A stretch of DNA of 64,000 bases from Halichoerus grypus. Its lineage: Eukaryota > Chordata > Mammalia > Carnivora > Phocidae. Below the pieces are notes generated by a model. It was not told the DNA's origin. It made no database searches and was given only the letters and a program-made list of their open reading frames with translations. The translations under genes and the position numbers were made by a program. Location: the NCBI RefSeq assembly GCF_964656455.1, contig NC_135715.1:34978603-35042602 (forward strand), in the 5' to 3' direction. The number at the start of each line of letters is the position of its first letter. Position 1 is the first letter of the stretch. Below are positions 24,091 through 35,042 of the stretch, in pieces.

Positions 24091-24650
24091 TTTCTGGTGT
24101 GCCCAACCAGGCAGATTCCCAGAGCTGCCATCCTCCCTCTCCTCAAGACCAAGATGGCTCTTCTGTTGTCCACTGGTGCAATCATTTGGCCACAAACTTT
24201 GTTCCCTCCACTGGTCTGGGGGAAGTTACAGCACACTAAATTCACCCAGCAAAACATAAATGATAGCCAACAAAGCCTTTCCTTACTAAACACTGAAATG
24301 TCTGTGATGAAAAAAAAGCTGTCCTCCAAAATCCAATAGCCTTGGCCATTACTACTGCCTCCCAGGAAGTCACCTGTGCTATTATCCAAACAGAATGCGG
24401 TGTCTTCACGCCTGATGAGTCTAATGTATCATCTTTACTAAACTGCACGAAGACACAAGGAAACGCCCTGAGTGCTCCGACCCCCAGCCTAGGAAACTTA
24501 CTAAATCAGTGATTTGGATCATAGGGTTCTTGGTGGGGGAAAAAAATGTTACTTATTTCGGGAATCTTTGTCTTAATCTGTGTTTTCTCTGGCATGTATC
24601 CCATATTATCCCGGTTGCCTCTGCCTCCAAGGCGGGCAGCCGGCGCCAAA
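24091..24650 (+). pseudogene. ERV env transmembrane-subunit remnant, gammaretrovirus-like
   Basis: Reading with a frame change near 24339, the heptad-like stretch FTQQNINDSQQSLSLLNTEM is followed by ALAITTASQEVTCAIIQTEC and then GVFTPDES. This matches the order of the immunosuppressive-like region and the C-x6-C-C loop of gammaretroviral TM proteins. Here the second cysteine of the final pair reads glycine. A hydrophobic span LLISGIFVLICVF (about 24548-24586) fits the membrane anchor, and the frame closes near 24650. In-frame stops at about 24508-24525 and the earlier frame change make it non-coding. The antisense 158-codon frame here is a shadow. Confidence 0.8.
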
Positions 24651-25150
24651 TGAGCCGCCTCCGTGCTAATTAAAGCCCCTGGCGGACTGCTCAGGGCACA
24701 GCGTGGAAGGCGGGGCTGTACGATTGTGAAAGGGAGTTGCCAGGGCTGGAGTGGCCGAGGAAGAGGTCACCTCCAGTCAACCGGTGAGCGGGATCCAGGC
24801 ACGCGGAGGCTCCTGGCCCCTCCCCAGCCCTTGGAAAGCCCGCTCCGCCCACCGTTATCGCACTAGGAGGGTTTTCCAGGATGCAGCCTCCAGAGAGCAA
24901 TGTGTTGTTGCAACCACCAGGGTGGTATGCTTGACGAAAGCCTCGGCCTCCGTATAAACTTGAAAGATTCTGGCGGCCGCTTCAGAGATCTGCTCCTCTT
25001 GCTGCTCCTAAGTAAGTTCACTTGCTTGTTAAAAGCGCCGCCTGCCAATCTGGGGAGGCCCGCGCCTGCGCTGTCTCCGCTTGCCCACTCCGGGGGCGCG
25101 ACCACTGTCGGGTTTCACCGGGGAACTCGCAAGGTTGGGAACCAGCAGGT
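24600..25150. promoter_or_regulatory. CpG island, the only one in the window
   Basis: CpG dinucleotides are dense, roughly 40 or more by eye over about 550 bp, in a window otherwise almost free of CpG. The sequence is visibly GC-rich (AGCCGGCGCC, GGCGGCCGC, GGGGGCGCGACC). A TATAAA lies at 24953-24958 and a donor-like GTAAGT at 25012-25017. It overlaps the probable ERV LTR. It could be a retained LTR promoter or an unrelated promoter that captured retroviral flanking DNA. Confidence 0.75.
24655..25147 (+). mobile_element. Probable 3' LTR of the ERV1-type provirus
   Basis: The sequence follows the env remnant directly, where a 3' LTR belongs. It has a TATA box at 24953-24958. Its right end, ACCACTGTCGGGTTTCACCG then GGGAACTCGCAAGGTTGGGAACCA, resembles the U5 end of gammaretroviral LTRs. 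The left boundary is not fixed: I find no clean polypurine tract plus TG pair after the env stop. No canonical AATAAA is seen between the TATA box and the U5-like end. No duplication can be checked because the 5' LTR is not in view. Confidence 0.5.
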
Positions 25151-28100
25151 ACTTGGCGTTAGCCTTAAAATATCTTTATTTGACCCTCTTCTTGCGGAAA
25201 GAAAGAGAATCGTTTTGCTTAGTGTGTAATTCTAGGTTCCCAGTAACTTTTTCTTAGCAGTTTGCATGTTCACTGACTTCTGACATCTATTATTGCTAAG
25301 GAAAGGTAGTTAAACCGCCTTTATTTATTTATTTATTTTATTTTTTTGGCAAACAAAAAGTCTTTTCTTTCTCTCCGGTTGCTTTTGGTAACTTTTATCT
25401 GTCTTTGATGCTTTGTGGCTTGAATACAGTTTGTGTAGGTATGGACTTATTTTTATTTATTATGTTTGGGAGCTAACGTGCCTCCCAAATAGTTGAGGAG
25501 GTCTTTTTCTTGAATTTAGAAAATTCCAAGCCATTATCACTTAAGGAATGCCCCTGTCTTTTTTTTTTTTTTTTTATAAATTTCTGGAATTGTAATTTAA
25601 TTCTAAGTTAGACTTTTCTACTTAAACTTCTGAGGTTTCTTGACGGCCCTTCAGGTATGCCGTTTCTTTAACTCAGCTTCCTTCCATGTAATTTCTTCAG
25701 ATTTATCTTTCAAACTACTAATTATATGTTCAGGTGTATATAGTTTGCTATTTAAAACTCACATAGAATTGTTAATTGTATTTTCAGTTTTGGAAATTCT
25801 ATTTCGTTCTTTTCAAATTTTCTTAGCCATTCTTGATAGTCTCTATTTATGTGTTTGTTGCTTTTATTTCTTTGCGTGTTGTGATATATCTATGTCTCAT
25901 ATTTTTATTGTTCCTGATAATCCAATACCTTATATTATTGAGGTCTGATTTTGCATTCATTATATTTCTGATACTTTCTAAAGCCTTGTTTCTTAACAAT
26001 TTTGAAAAAAAGTTTGAATTTTTGAAATTTTGAATTTTTGAGGTGATTGAAATTTATTTGAACTCATGTTCATAGGAACCTTATCTGTGGAAATCTTTTA
26101 AAATCTGGTTTGAGAATGTAATACTCCCTGAAGGAATTTTATTTCCTTCTGCTAGGTGCCTGGGACACTTTAAATTAAATTTAAATTAAATTTAAATTTT
26201 CACCTGTAGTCTCTTAGTTCACAGATTTGAGTAATCACTGTAAAACATTTCCAAATCCATCAGGGTGCGTCCACTCTCCTGAAGTCTCAAATGAGACTTT
26301 TCCTCTTTTACCCAGAGCCACAGCTCATGCAATTTTTTTCTGACATCTGCCTTTGTAAGGTGGATTTTTTTTCTACTTCAACTTTTTTTAAGTAAGAGTA
26401 TAGCCATTTTGAGTCCTAGCTTCATCTGAAGGTCTCCAGTCTGACTTTATTTCCTGCCCCCCATAATCATGACCATTGGAACTACAGTTCTGTCACCATG
26501 GATTTATAGATGGCTTAAAGATAAATAAGTCCTTCTGCTCTTGTCTACGTTTCTGGAGGTCTTCTCTTATTCTGGCCTCAGAACGACACCTCCATGTTTT
26601 AAAATATTTAATCCAGAATTTTTTATGTTTCGTTTAGTGTATTGGACTGATGTTACCAGAAATGAAAACCTCTTACTTAAAACTTAATTTTCAAACTCCT
26701 GAAATAACAATTTATAACTACAAACATTAATCAATTAGTAGTTTCACCTAGTCTTGCTATAAGGAATTAATGATATATGTGAAGTTCTTAGTGTAATTTC
26801 TAGAATACAGTAAATGCTGAACAATGTAAATTTTTACTGTTAGAATAATACAAAACATCAAAGACACACTCTTGGACCTCAGGAAACATATATGCTCTTA
26901 TAAAAGTAAAAGGTTAAGATACACATATTGTATGTTGATTGCAATTCTACAAAAATAACGATGATAGACAGTTTTAATATATACATGTAAAAACCCTTAA
27001 GTAAAATATATATCCAAATGTTATGTCTTATTGATTGTATTACAAGGATTTACTTTCTCCCTATGACTTTTCAGAGTTTCCCAAATTGAAAAATGAACAT
27101 TAATTACTTTTTTTCCATCAGCAAGAGTGACTGGAGTTTATTGATGATTTTTGAACATTTACAAGCAGATTTTGCTTTTATCGTTGCTCAAGTCAAGCTT
27201 CTGCCAAGCATCAACTAATTCAACATTTTCTCTCTTTCCCTCTCTCCCTTTTTCCTTCTTCTTTCTATCCTTCCTTCCTTTTTTTTGTATTCTTTTTTCT
27301 TTCTCCCCCCCCGCCCCGCCACCCTTTCTTTCCTTCATTAGAAAGAATTTAGAAATAGTAAGTAGCTTTCCAAAACTGGCTTGATGTTGACAGCCCAAAC
27401 TGACATAACAATTAAAATATCTGTGCATCTGTTTACACATGTATATAAATATCTGAATGATTTAGATTCACCAGGTAAGTAAATTACTCCAGTGCCATGT
27501 GACTTGTTACTTAGCTATAGTCTTTGGACCAGAAGCATTGGGGTCACCTGGGAGCCTGTGAGAAATGAAGACTCTCAGGCCCCATCCTAAATCTACCAAA
27601 TCAAAGTCTGCCCTTTAACAAGATCCCAGGTGATTCATATACAATTAAAGTTTAGAAACATTACCGGCACAGATTTTAAGCAGCAAAATGAGTTGAGAGT
27701 TGAGACAATTATCAAAGGGGAAAAATCTGTTTCAATTATCTATATGATTTTTATAAAGTGATTATTTGGAAGGTTGAGAAGGGTGGTCAGGGTGTGGAAT
27801 TATCTGGGTAAATACCTCAATTCCCAGATTTTTCTGCCATAGTGTTTGCACTGTCGTGATGACTGCTCAACAGTGATCAGTCAAGTCTCTTCAACCCCTG
27901 ATGAACTGGGAAAAGTGTAGTACTGCTCATCATTTAAAGTTAAATTATTTATTATCCAAACAACAATAGGAATTTACAAATTAAGAAGAGAATCCTAAAC
28001 CTCACCATGTGGCTTTTCAATTTCAGTGCTTACCAGTATGTGTATATGTACACTCAGCTGGGTTTGTGCAGTTTCATTTATGCCAAGGGTGTGTGTGGGC

Positions 28101-28254
28101 AAAGTTGTGGAGGTTAGGTGGAAAGGTTAGGGTATTTGAAGGCTTTGTAATCATTTTTTTGTATAGTGCTATGTTGAACTAATTGTAATTATGGTTATTA
28201 ATAAGAATTACAACTATCAAACTTCCCAATCATGATTTGTAATGGCTACATCAC
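25151..28254. other. AT-rich sequence without genes
   Basis: I see no supported gene. Low-complexity patches include TTATTTATTTATTTATTTTA at 25320-25340, a T run near 25560, the alternating AAATTTAAATTAAATTTAAA palindromic patch at 26172-26200, and a pyrimidine-rich stretch at 27220-27335. The hydrophobic frames at 25640-26033 come from T-rich DNA and are not credible membrane proteins. A MER5-like relic is at 27505-27665. Confidence 0.4.
27505..27665 (+). mobile_element. MER5A-like hAT (Charlie) relic
   Basis: The motifs GTCACCTGGGAGCCTGTGAG, AAATGAAGACTCTCAGGCCC, AACAAGATCCCAGGTGATTC and AAAGTTTAGAAACATT occur in the order and spacing of MER5A. The element is non-autonomous and old. Ends are approximate. 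Confidence 0.75.
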
Positions 28255-28440
28255 ATCCCATTGAGTTGATACACAAAGATCATTTAATCATTCTCCCATC
28301 ATACGGATAGTCAGATAGTTTCCAAGTTTTGCTATTTTATAAATAACATAGTAATAAATTTCTTTGTATAATAGTTTAATCCATTAAATTCATTTCCATA
28401 GCATAAATTACCAATAATGGAACTGTTGGATTTTAAGTAG
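28255..28440. mobile_element. Old L1 fragment
   Basis: CATCATACGGATAGTCAGATAG, then GTTTCCAAGTTTTGCTATTTTA, then ATTACCAATAATGGAACTG follow a common stretch of old L1 sequence. It is short, non-coding and without defined ends. Confidence 0.5.
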
Positions 28441-28689
28441 ATGTCATATTATAGGTTGTTGTTTTATTGTTTGTTTTTCAATACATTGTTGGTTTGGGGG
28501 CAGTTTTAGGTTTGACTTGTGTTATTTTTAAAATCAGATTAAAAGATTTACTGAAGGAAAGATGTGGTAATGAAGTCAATAAGGATACATTGGTATTTAT
28601 TTATTTTTATTTCTTATGCTCACTTTTTGGCTCACCTTTTTCTAGGTTTTTTAGGGTGAAAGCTGAGGCCACTGATTTGAGACTGTAAA

Positions 28690-29898
28690 TTTACAGACTG
28701 TTTTAGTGGCATATCTTGTGTTTTCATTTTGATTCAGTTCAAAATTCTTTCTAATTTATCTTTTGATTTCTTCTTGACCAGTGCGTTATCTATAATTGTG
28801 TCATTTAGTTTCCAAATATGTTGAGGCTTTTCCAGAGGTCTATTATTGATTTCTAATTTAATTGTAGTGTTGCCAGAGAATATATTTTGTAAGACTGGAA
28901 TGTTTTTAAATTTATGAGACTTATTTTATGGCTTAGAATACCGTCTGTGTTGCAAATGTTCTGTGTGTGCTTGAAAAGAATATGTTTCTCTGTTGTTGAG
29001 TGAATATTCTATAAATGTCAATTAAGTCAAGTTGATTGATGATGTTCAAATCTCTTTTATCCTTGCTGATTTTTGGCCTAATTGTTCTCCTAGTATTGAA
29101 GAAGAAATACTTAAAAATTTTACTATATTTTGGATTTTTCTATTTCTCCTTTCAGTAATATTAGTTTTTGCATCATGCATTTTGAAGCTGTTATTCTGTG
29201 CATAAGCACTTGGAATGCTAAATCCTCTGGATGAATTAACATCTTTATCATTATGATATGCTTTCTTTCTCCCTTTTAATATTATTTTCTCTGAAATCTA
29301 CTTGTCTAATATCCACATAGAGAGCCCAGCTTCCTTTTGACTAGTCCTACTATGGTATGTCTTTTTCTATCCTTTCACTTTGACTTATCTGTGTCTTTGT
29401 ATTTAAAGTAGGCTTCTAATAAACAACTTGTAATTGGGCCTTGCTTTTTTTTAAATCTCGTATGCTCATTCTGTCTTTTGATTGGATTATTTTGTTTATT
29501 TACATTTAGTGTGATTATTGATGGGATTGGGTTTAAATCTAAATTGCTACTTGTTTTCCATTTGTCCATTTGTTATTGTTAATTTTTATGCCTTTTTTTG
29601 TTCATTCAGTATGCTTAGGATTTTATCTCTTTTCCTAATATGTTGTTATAATTCTTTGTTTTGTTATTTTAGTGGTTGCTTTATGGCTTATGCTATACAC
29701 CTTAACTTATTAAAGTCTAACTTAAAGTGTTATTATTATAACATTTTATGTAAAATAACAGAATATTATAAAAGCATTTTTCCATTTCTTACTTATTGGG
29801 CTTTGTGCTATTGTTGCCATATATTTTACTACTACTTATGTTATAAACCACAACACTGCACTGTTATTCTTTTTGTTAGAACAGTCGATTGTATTTTA
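28690..29898 (-). mobile_element. Ancient L1 (L1M type), left part, antisense
   Basis: The plus strand reads the usual complement of L1 ORF2 and 3' sequence: ACCAGTGCGTTATCTATAAT, ATTATTGATTTCTAATTTAA, AATGTCAATTAAGTCAAGTTG and TTATTTTAGTGGTTGCTTTA. All frames are broken. The element is interrupted at 29899-30590 by a younger L1 and resumes after it. Confidence 0.85.
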
Positions 29899-30298
29899 TT
29901 TAAATTAAATTAATTAACATATAGTGTATTATTAGTTTCAGAGGTAGAGTTTAGTGATTCATCAGTCTTAGATAATACCCAGGGCTCATTACATCACATG
30001 CCCTTCTTAATGTCCATCACCCGATACCTCATCTCCTCCCCCCCAGCAATCCTCAGTTTGTTTCCTATGATTAAGAGTCTCTTGTGGTTTGTCTCCCTCT
30101 CTGTTTTCATCTTATTTTATTTTTCCTTCCCTTCCCCTATGATCCTCTGTTTTGTTCCTTAAATTCCACATATGAGTGAGATCATATGATAATTGTCTTT
30201 CTCTGATTGACTTATTTTGCTTAACATAATACCCTCTAGTTCTATCCATGTTGTTGCAAATGGCAAGATTTCATTTTTTGATGGCTGAGTAATACTCC

Positions 30299-30348
<50 letters not shown>

Positions 30349-30590
30349 CCATATCTTCTTTATCCATTCATCTGTTGATGGACATCTGGGCTCTTTCCAG
30401 AGTTTGGCTATTGTGGACATTGCTGCATAAACATTGGGGTGCAGGTGCCCCTTTGGATCACTACATTTGTATCTTTGGGGTAGATACATAGTAGTGCAAT
30501 TGCTGGGTCATAGGGTAGTTCTATTTTCAACTTTCTGAGGAACCTCCATACTGTTTTCCAGAGTATCTGCACTAGCTTGTAGTCCCACCA
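29899..30590 (-). mobile_element. Younger 5'-truncated L1 inserted in the ancient L1
   Basis: On the minus strand this reads the end of L1 ORF2 (residues STIAKLWKEPRCPSTDEWIK, then MEYYSAIKK near 30271-30300), followed by the carnivore L1 3' UTR to a TTTAAATTAAATTAATTAAC tail complement. An 18-bp duplication, ACAGTCGATTGTATTTTA at 29881-29898 and ACAGTCAATTGTATTTTA at 30591-30608, with one mismatch, fixes both ends. The copy is severely 5'-truncated at about 690 bp and immobile. A TG microsatellite has grown within its ORF2 end. Confidence 0.95.
30300..30345. repeat. (TG)n microsatellite inside the younger L1
   Basis: About 22 uninterrupted TG units sit where the L1 ORF2 sequence normally reads only a short TGTATAC-like stretch. 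The microsatellite therefore expanded after insertion. Confidence 0.97.
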
Positions 30591-31595
30591 ACAGTCAATT
30601 GTATTTTAAAGTAAGGTAAATGAGAAAATGTCTTATATTTACTCACATCATTACCATTTCCTATTATCTTCATTCCTTTGACAACTGTTTTTTATCTGGT
30701 ATCATTTCTCTTGTGCCTGAAGAACTTCCTTTAGCGTTTCTTTTAGTGTGAATCTGGTGATAAATTCTTTCAACTTTTATATGTCTCAAAAGCCTTTATT
30801 GCTTTCAATTTTTGAGGAAAATTTACATAAACATAAAATTCTGGATTGACAGGGTTTTTTTTTTTTAATTTACTTTGATTTTGTTGCTCCATTATCTTCT
30901 CATTTACATTGTTTCTGAGAGGAAATCAGTAGAATTTCTTATCTTTATTCCTCTGTAATGTGCTTTTCCTTCTGGATGCTTTTAAGATTTTCCCTTTATT
31001 ACATGTTTTGTGCAATTTGATAATATACCTTTGTGTAGTTTTCTTCATATTTCTTGAAGTTGGCTGAGATTCTTGGATCTATGGTGTATAGTTTTCATTA
31101 GGTTCGAAAAATTTGGAGTCATTATTTCTTGTAATGATTTTCTTTCCCCCTTTCTCTTTCTTCCAAGCACTCCAGTGTACATATATTTGACTGCTTAAAG
31201 TTGTTCTACTGCTCGTGTTTTTTCTTCTGCAATTTTTAATCTTCTCTTAATTCTAACTAGTGATATTTTATCTCAGACATTTGTGTCATTTTCCAGAATA
31301 TTCATTTTAGTCATTTATAAATATACCCCATGTTTTAATATATTTATTATATTTTAATGTATGGAATACACTTAGAGTAATTGTCTTAATTCCATTGTCC
31401 TCTGATGCTAACATCTGTTAGTTCTGGGTGATTTTTAAATGATTTTTTTTCCTCCTCTTTATACCTTAAGCTTTTCTGCTTTATTGCATGCCTGGTAGGT
31501 TATTATTCTATGGCAGTTAGTTTGAATTTTACCCTATTAGATTTTGGATTTGTTAAATTCTTATAGATATTCTTGAGTTTTTTCTTTAGATGCTG
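30591..31595 (-). mobile_element. Ancient L1 (L1M type), middle part, antisense
   Basis: L1 3' UTR-type sequence continues after the younger L1: GAAGAACTTCCTTTAGCGTTTC, GGATGCTTTTAAGATTTTCCC, TGCAATTTGATAATATACC and TTTGACTGCTTAAAGTTG. It ends at an LTR-like insertion at 31596. Confidence 0.8.
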
Positions 31596-32094
31596 TGTTG
31601 GGGGTCCTTAAGACCAGGCCGTGTTTCAATGATTGTCTAGGAAAACACATGGTCTCAGCACAAAGTCATGCTCAAGACTGATTTACTATGGAGAAAGGAT
31701 AAAAAAAACAAAATCAGCAAAGAGTAAAGGCCCATGGGACAAAGTCTGAGGGAAATCAGGCTCAAGCTTCCAAGGGTCCTTCCAGAGTGGAATCACACAG
31801 GATGCACTTAAAGCCCCCAGCAATGAGCTGTGACAACTTATATGAAATAATGCCAACTGGGAAAGTACCCCCAGTTTGTCAGGTATGCAAATTCCAGAGC
31901 CCCAGAAAGACAGAAGATGTATGGCATAAACCATATTGTTTGTTCCATCAGTTTAGACACAGCAAGTTACTCTTATCAGTTAATGGTTGGAACCCTCCCC
32001 AAACCAAAATTCCCAGATACCAGCCAATGCCAACCTTGTATGCAGGCCTTTCAAAGGATAGCGGTCAGGCCTGGTATGTTAAATCTTTTCTGCA
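31596..32094 (-). mobile_element. LTR-like element inserted in the ancient L1
   Basis: The roughly 500-bp block starts TGTTGGGGGTCC and ends TTTTCTGCA, with the TG...CA termini of an LTR. L1-type sequence appears on both sides. The flanks share AGATGCTG (31588-31595 and 32096-32103), or 9 bp with one mismatch. That is longer than the usual 4-6 bp retroviral duplication. Internal phrases such as GAGCTGTGACAAC and GCATAAACCATATTGTTTG resemble antisense ERV LTR sequence from memory. Family and orientation remain provisional. Confidence 0.55.
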
Positions 32095-32103
32095 CAGATG
32101 CTG

Positions 32104-32770
32104 TTAAGTCACTTAGAAATAGTTGCTTCTTTCAGATCTCGATTTAAGTTTCCCTAGGTGGGGCTGGAATACTGTTTGCTCTGTGGTTAATTATTTTCCA
32201 CTAGGGAAGCAAGACTCTTTGAGTCCTTGTCCAATAGCCCATGAATTAGAGGTTTCAGAGTCTTCCTGTTGGTAATAGGCATGTTCCCAAACCAGTGAGC
32301 CTCAGGTATTGTTCCCTCTTATTCTTGTGGGTTTTTCTTTGCCAGCCTTACATAAGTTCCTGTCACATAGGTGTTGATCGGGACTCTACTGAAAACTCAA
32401 AAGAACTTCTCTCTATGTGTTCTAAGTTCTCTCTCTGTACAGCTCTTCCTTTACCAGTACTCTGCTCTGTGAACTCAGGTCACCCTGCTGTCCCTCCGCT
32501 CTGAGCTCCATCTCCTAAATCACAAAAGCCTGCAGGCGGTGGCTCTTTTTCCTCCTTGTGCCTCAGGCTGCCGTCTCCCTCCATACAGCAAGCCTTAGCC
32601 ACCTTCAGGATCCTCTTATTTGTTTTCTGTCTCTCAGAGATCAGTCTTAGTGCCAGATGTCCAGTGTCTTCAGAACTTTGTTCCATCTATTTAGTCCGTT
32701 ATCTAGTCCTTTTGGGCCGAGGGGCAAATCCAGTCCTTATTTTTCCATCTTGGTCAGAAGCTAAGATTTC
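32104..32770 (-). mobile_element. Ancient L1 (L1M type), right part, antisense
   Basis: The sequence ends in GGGCAAATCCAGTCC, TTATTTTTCCATCTTGGTCAG and AAGCTAAG, which parallels the end of the other old L1 at 48840-48890 (AATCCATCTTGTCTAAAAG, AGAAGTC). The parallel supports one ancient L1 broken into three pieces. Confidence 0.6.
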
Positions 32771-32894
32771 TCAGGAGAGATAAATTTAAGTAGTTACATG
32801 TGGAGGTATAACATCAGGAGAGAGAGGTTTAAATAGCTACATTTTGAGGTCTGTCACCAGGTTAGCTGCCAGTTGTTCAGGCCCTTCGTATCCT

Positions 32895-33455
32895 TCTTCA
32901 TGATCAGATTTTCTTGGCTCTTCTGCCACAGGTGGCTCCCGGGCTTAACCATCTGAAGAGTTTTAGCACTCCCAACTTTAATCTTGCTCTCTTGCGTGTC
33001 TCTCACATCCACCCTGCTTGTCTAGTCCTGTTTATGTCAGAACCTTTGAGTGCCTTGACATTTTCTTCCCCAAATATATCATTTTTTCCACTAAGACATC
33101 ACTTACACTGTCCAGTGTGGCCGAACCACCTCCCTCTGTGCTCTATCTTTGTCTTGTTATCTCCTTGTAATCCTAGTTATGAATCAGGTCAGGTTCCAAC
33201 TTCTCAGGAAGCAATTCTTGAAGATCCTTCCTATTCACTTAACCAAGAAAGGCCACAGCCCTTCCTGGCTTTCTCACAAGGTCTTCGACTCCATGATTAC
33301 ATCTACAAAGGATTTAATGTTTTTCTTTTTTAATTCTTTGACTTATTTTCTTTGAATGTGAGTCCCTCAAGGCAAAAATTCTGTCTTCCTTTGTTATGTC
33401 ATAGATCCCAGCTCTCATGAATGATTTTTAATAATTGATTAATAAATGTTTGCTA
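32895..33455 (+). mobile_element. L2 LINE 3' end
   Basis: The closing part reads GAATGTGAGTCCCTCAAGGC, AAAAATTCTGTCTTCC and ATTGATTAATAAATGTTTGCTAAA, the classic L2 3' end. The preceding CT-rich stretch from about 32900 fits the L2 coding region in position and composition, but the match there is weaker. The frames at 32914-33333 are relics of no coding value. Confidence 0.65.
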
Positions 33456-34828
33456 AAATATTATGAGATTATGGACTAAATTAGTCCTACAAGACATTTT
33501 CCATCATCTAATATAACTCTTTATTTTATAGATGAAAATGATTGTGAGACCCAATGAGAGCAACAGTGCATTTTATTGAAGCATCCATAGATTCTTTAGA
33601 GGTACAGAAATATGGGGCTGAGCCCCTTGGTCAGGATGGGTCAGTGGAAGGTAGTGAGTGTGAGGGATAAGCACACAGCTAATATAGATACAGGAGACTT
33701 GAATCAGAAAGAGGTAAAAAGATAGTTGGTGAGCATATGGTACTGGCAAGAATAAGAGAGTGCGATACAATATTGGCTTTATTAGTTTCCTTTGCCTTCT
33801 GAATTCCTAACCCTAGTGTGTTTTGTATTCCTCTACAGACTATAGAAGAAATAGGAAAAGCTGAGTCATGTACTTTAGAATGAACAGAAATAGTAATTAT
33901 TATAATAATAAATGTAGCTAATATTTATGGCACACTTACTCATTAACTATATGTTAAGCACCCTCCTGAGAATTCTATGCATATAACCTCATTTAAGCCT
34001 CACAGTGAATCCTAAGGTGCTTTTGCATTCACATTCTCAAGATGAGGAAGAGGGGCTCAGAATGATTAACAACTTACGTAATGCTCACACAGCCAGTAAA
34101 TGTCAGAGACAGCATTAGGATTTGAACAATGGTTTTAACCACTGGTTTATAATAGTCATGACTCTCAAGTAACTCTTGATAGAAATCCCAGATCAAACAT
34201 TGTTAGACCAAAAAAGGGAAAGTATTTTTCAAATCTAAGGTTATTTTAGCCTCTTTTGTAGTTTGATTCAGGGCCCCAGTAGTATGCTTATGAGTTTTTT
34301 CCTGCCTCTCCAGCAAGTCTTTCTTCTGTTTTCCTCCTTTTTCAGATCCATGCAAAATGCAATTCCTTCTAGCAGTTTAGATTTCCATGTACCTAGGTTC
34401 CATTTAGGTAGAAAAAAGAAGTTTTCTTCACCAACGTTGTGGCTAAAATTGCAATTTTTTTTTCACTCAAGGAGCATTCTCTTCTTCCATTGTGTAATGC
34501 AGTTATGGATAAGTATTTCCAGGTCAACAGTTTCTAAAAAGAGCACGTGAGCAAATTCTAGCCAGTGGTTGGGGACTGAGATGATATATGCTACTTCTAG
34601 GTCTAGCCCATGGAAATCTCCCATATGATCCTTTCTATTCTTTTTTCACCTATGGATGTTGCCCTAAGAGCTACATTGAGAAACACATTTGATGATACAA
34701 TGCTTGCATTGGCTGATTTTTCTGAATGTATGAAATATAATACCCTCCTCATCCCTCACCTGTTTGTTCAAGAAATAATTTTTATTTAAAAAGTAATTAT
34801 TAGAATAGTTAGTGTTACTTAAGAAGTG
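33456..34828. other. Unique sequence with a MIR
   Basis: I see no gene. A MIR lies at 33915-34125. The 95-codon frame at 34263-34550 is T-rich and shows no domain. Confidence 0.35.
33915..34125 (-). mobile_element. MIR SINE, antisense
   Basis: TATGTTAAGCACCCTCCTGAG, CATTTAAGCCTCACAGTG, GATGAGGAAGAGGGGCTCAG, CACACAGCCAGTAAATG and AGGATTTGAAC follow the complement of the MIR consensus in order. Confidence 0.8.
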
Positions 34829-34839
34829 AAATAGTTCTT

Positions 34840-35042
34840 TTTTTTTTTTTTTTAAGATTTTGTTTATTTATTTGACAGAGAGGCAATGAGAGCAGGAACA
34901 CAAGCAGGGGGAGTGGGAGAGGGAGAAGCAGGCTTCCCGCTGAGCAGGGAGCCCGATGCAGGGCTCAATCCCAGGATCCTGAGATCATGACCTGAGCCAA
35001 AGGCAGACACCTAAAGACTGAGCCACCCAGGCGCCCCAGGCA
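34840..35042 (-). mobile_element. SINEC, antisense
   Basis: The antisense copy has a T-rich tail complement, a GAGAGGCAATGAGAGCAGG body and ends GAGCCACCCAGGCGCCCC. A perfect 11-bp duplication, AAATAGTTCTT, at 34829-34839 and 35043-35053 sets the ends. Confidence 0.96.

Noticed and set aside
23913..24389. 158-codon minus-strand open frame, the longest in the window
   Set aside because: It lies antisense to the env remnant of a + strand ERV and shows no domain of its own, so I treat it as a shadow frame.
24535..24548. GGTGGGGGAAAAAAA followed by TG, looking like a retroviral polypurine tract and LTR start
   Set aside because: The env frame reads straight through it into a hydrophobic membrane-anchor-like stretch that ends near 24650, so the LTR more likely begins after that.
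25640..26033. Overlapping hydrophobic frames that look like membrane proteins
   Set aside because: They are products of T-rich DNA, with no conserved family or splice context.
29518..29913. 131-codon hydrophobic frame
   Set aside because: It is the complement of old L1 sequence and runs over the border of the younger L1.
32914..33333. 139-codon plus-strand frame
   Set aside because: It overlaps L2 LINE-like sequence and has no independent protein similarity that I can recognise.
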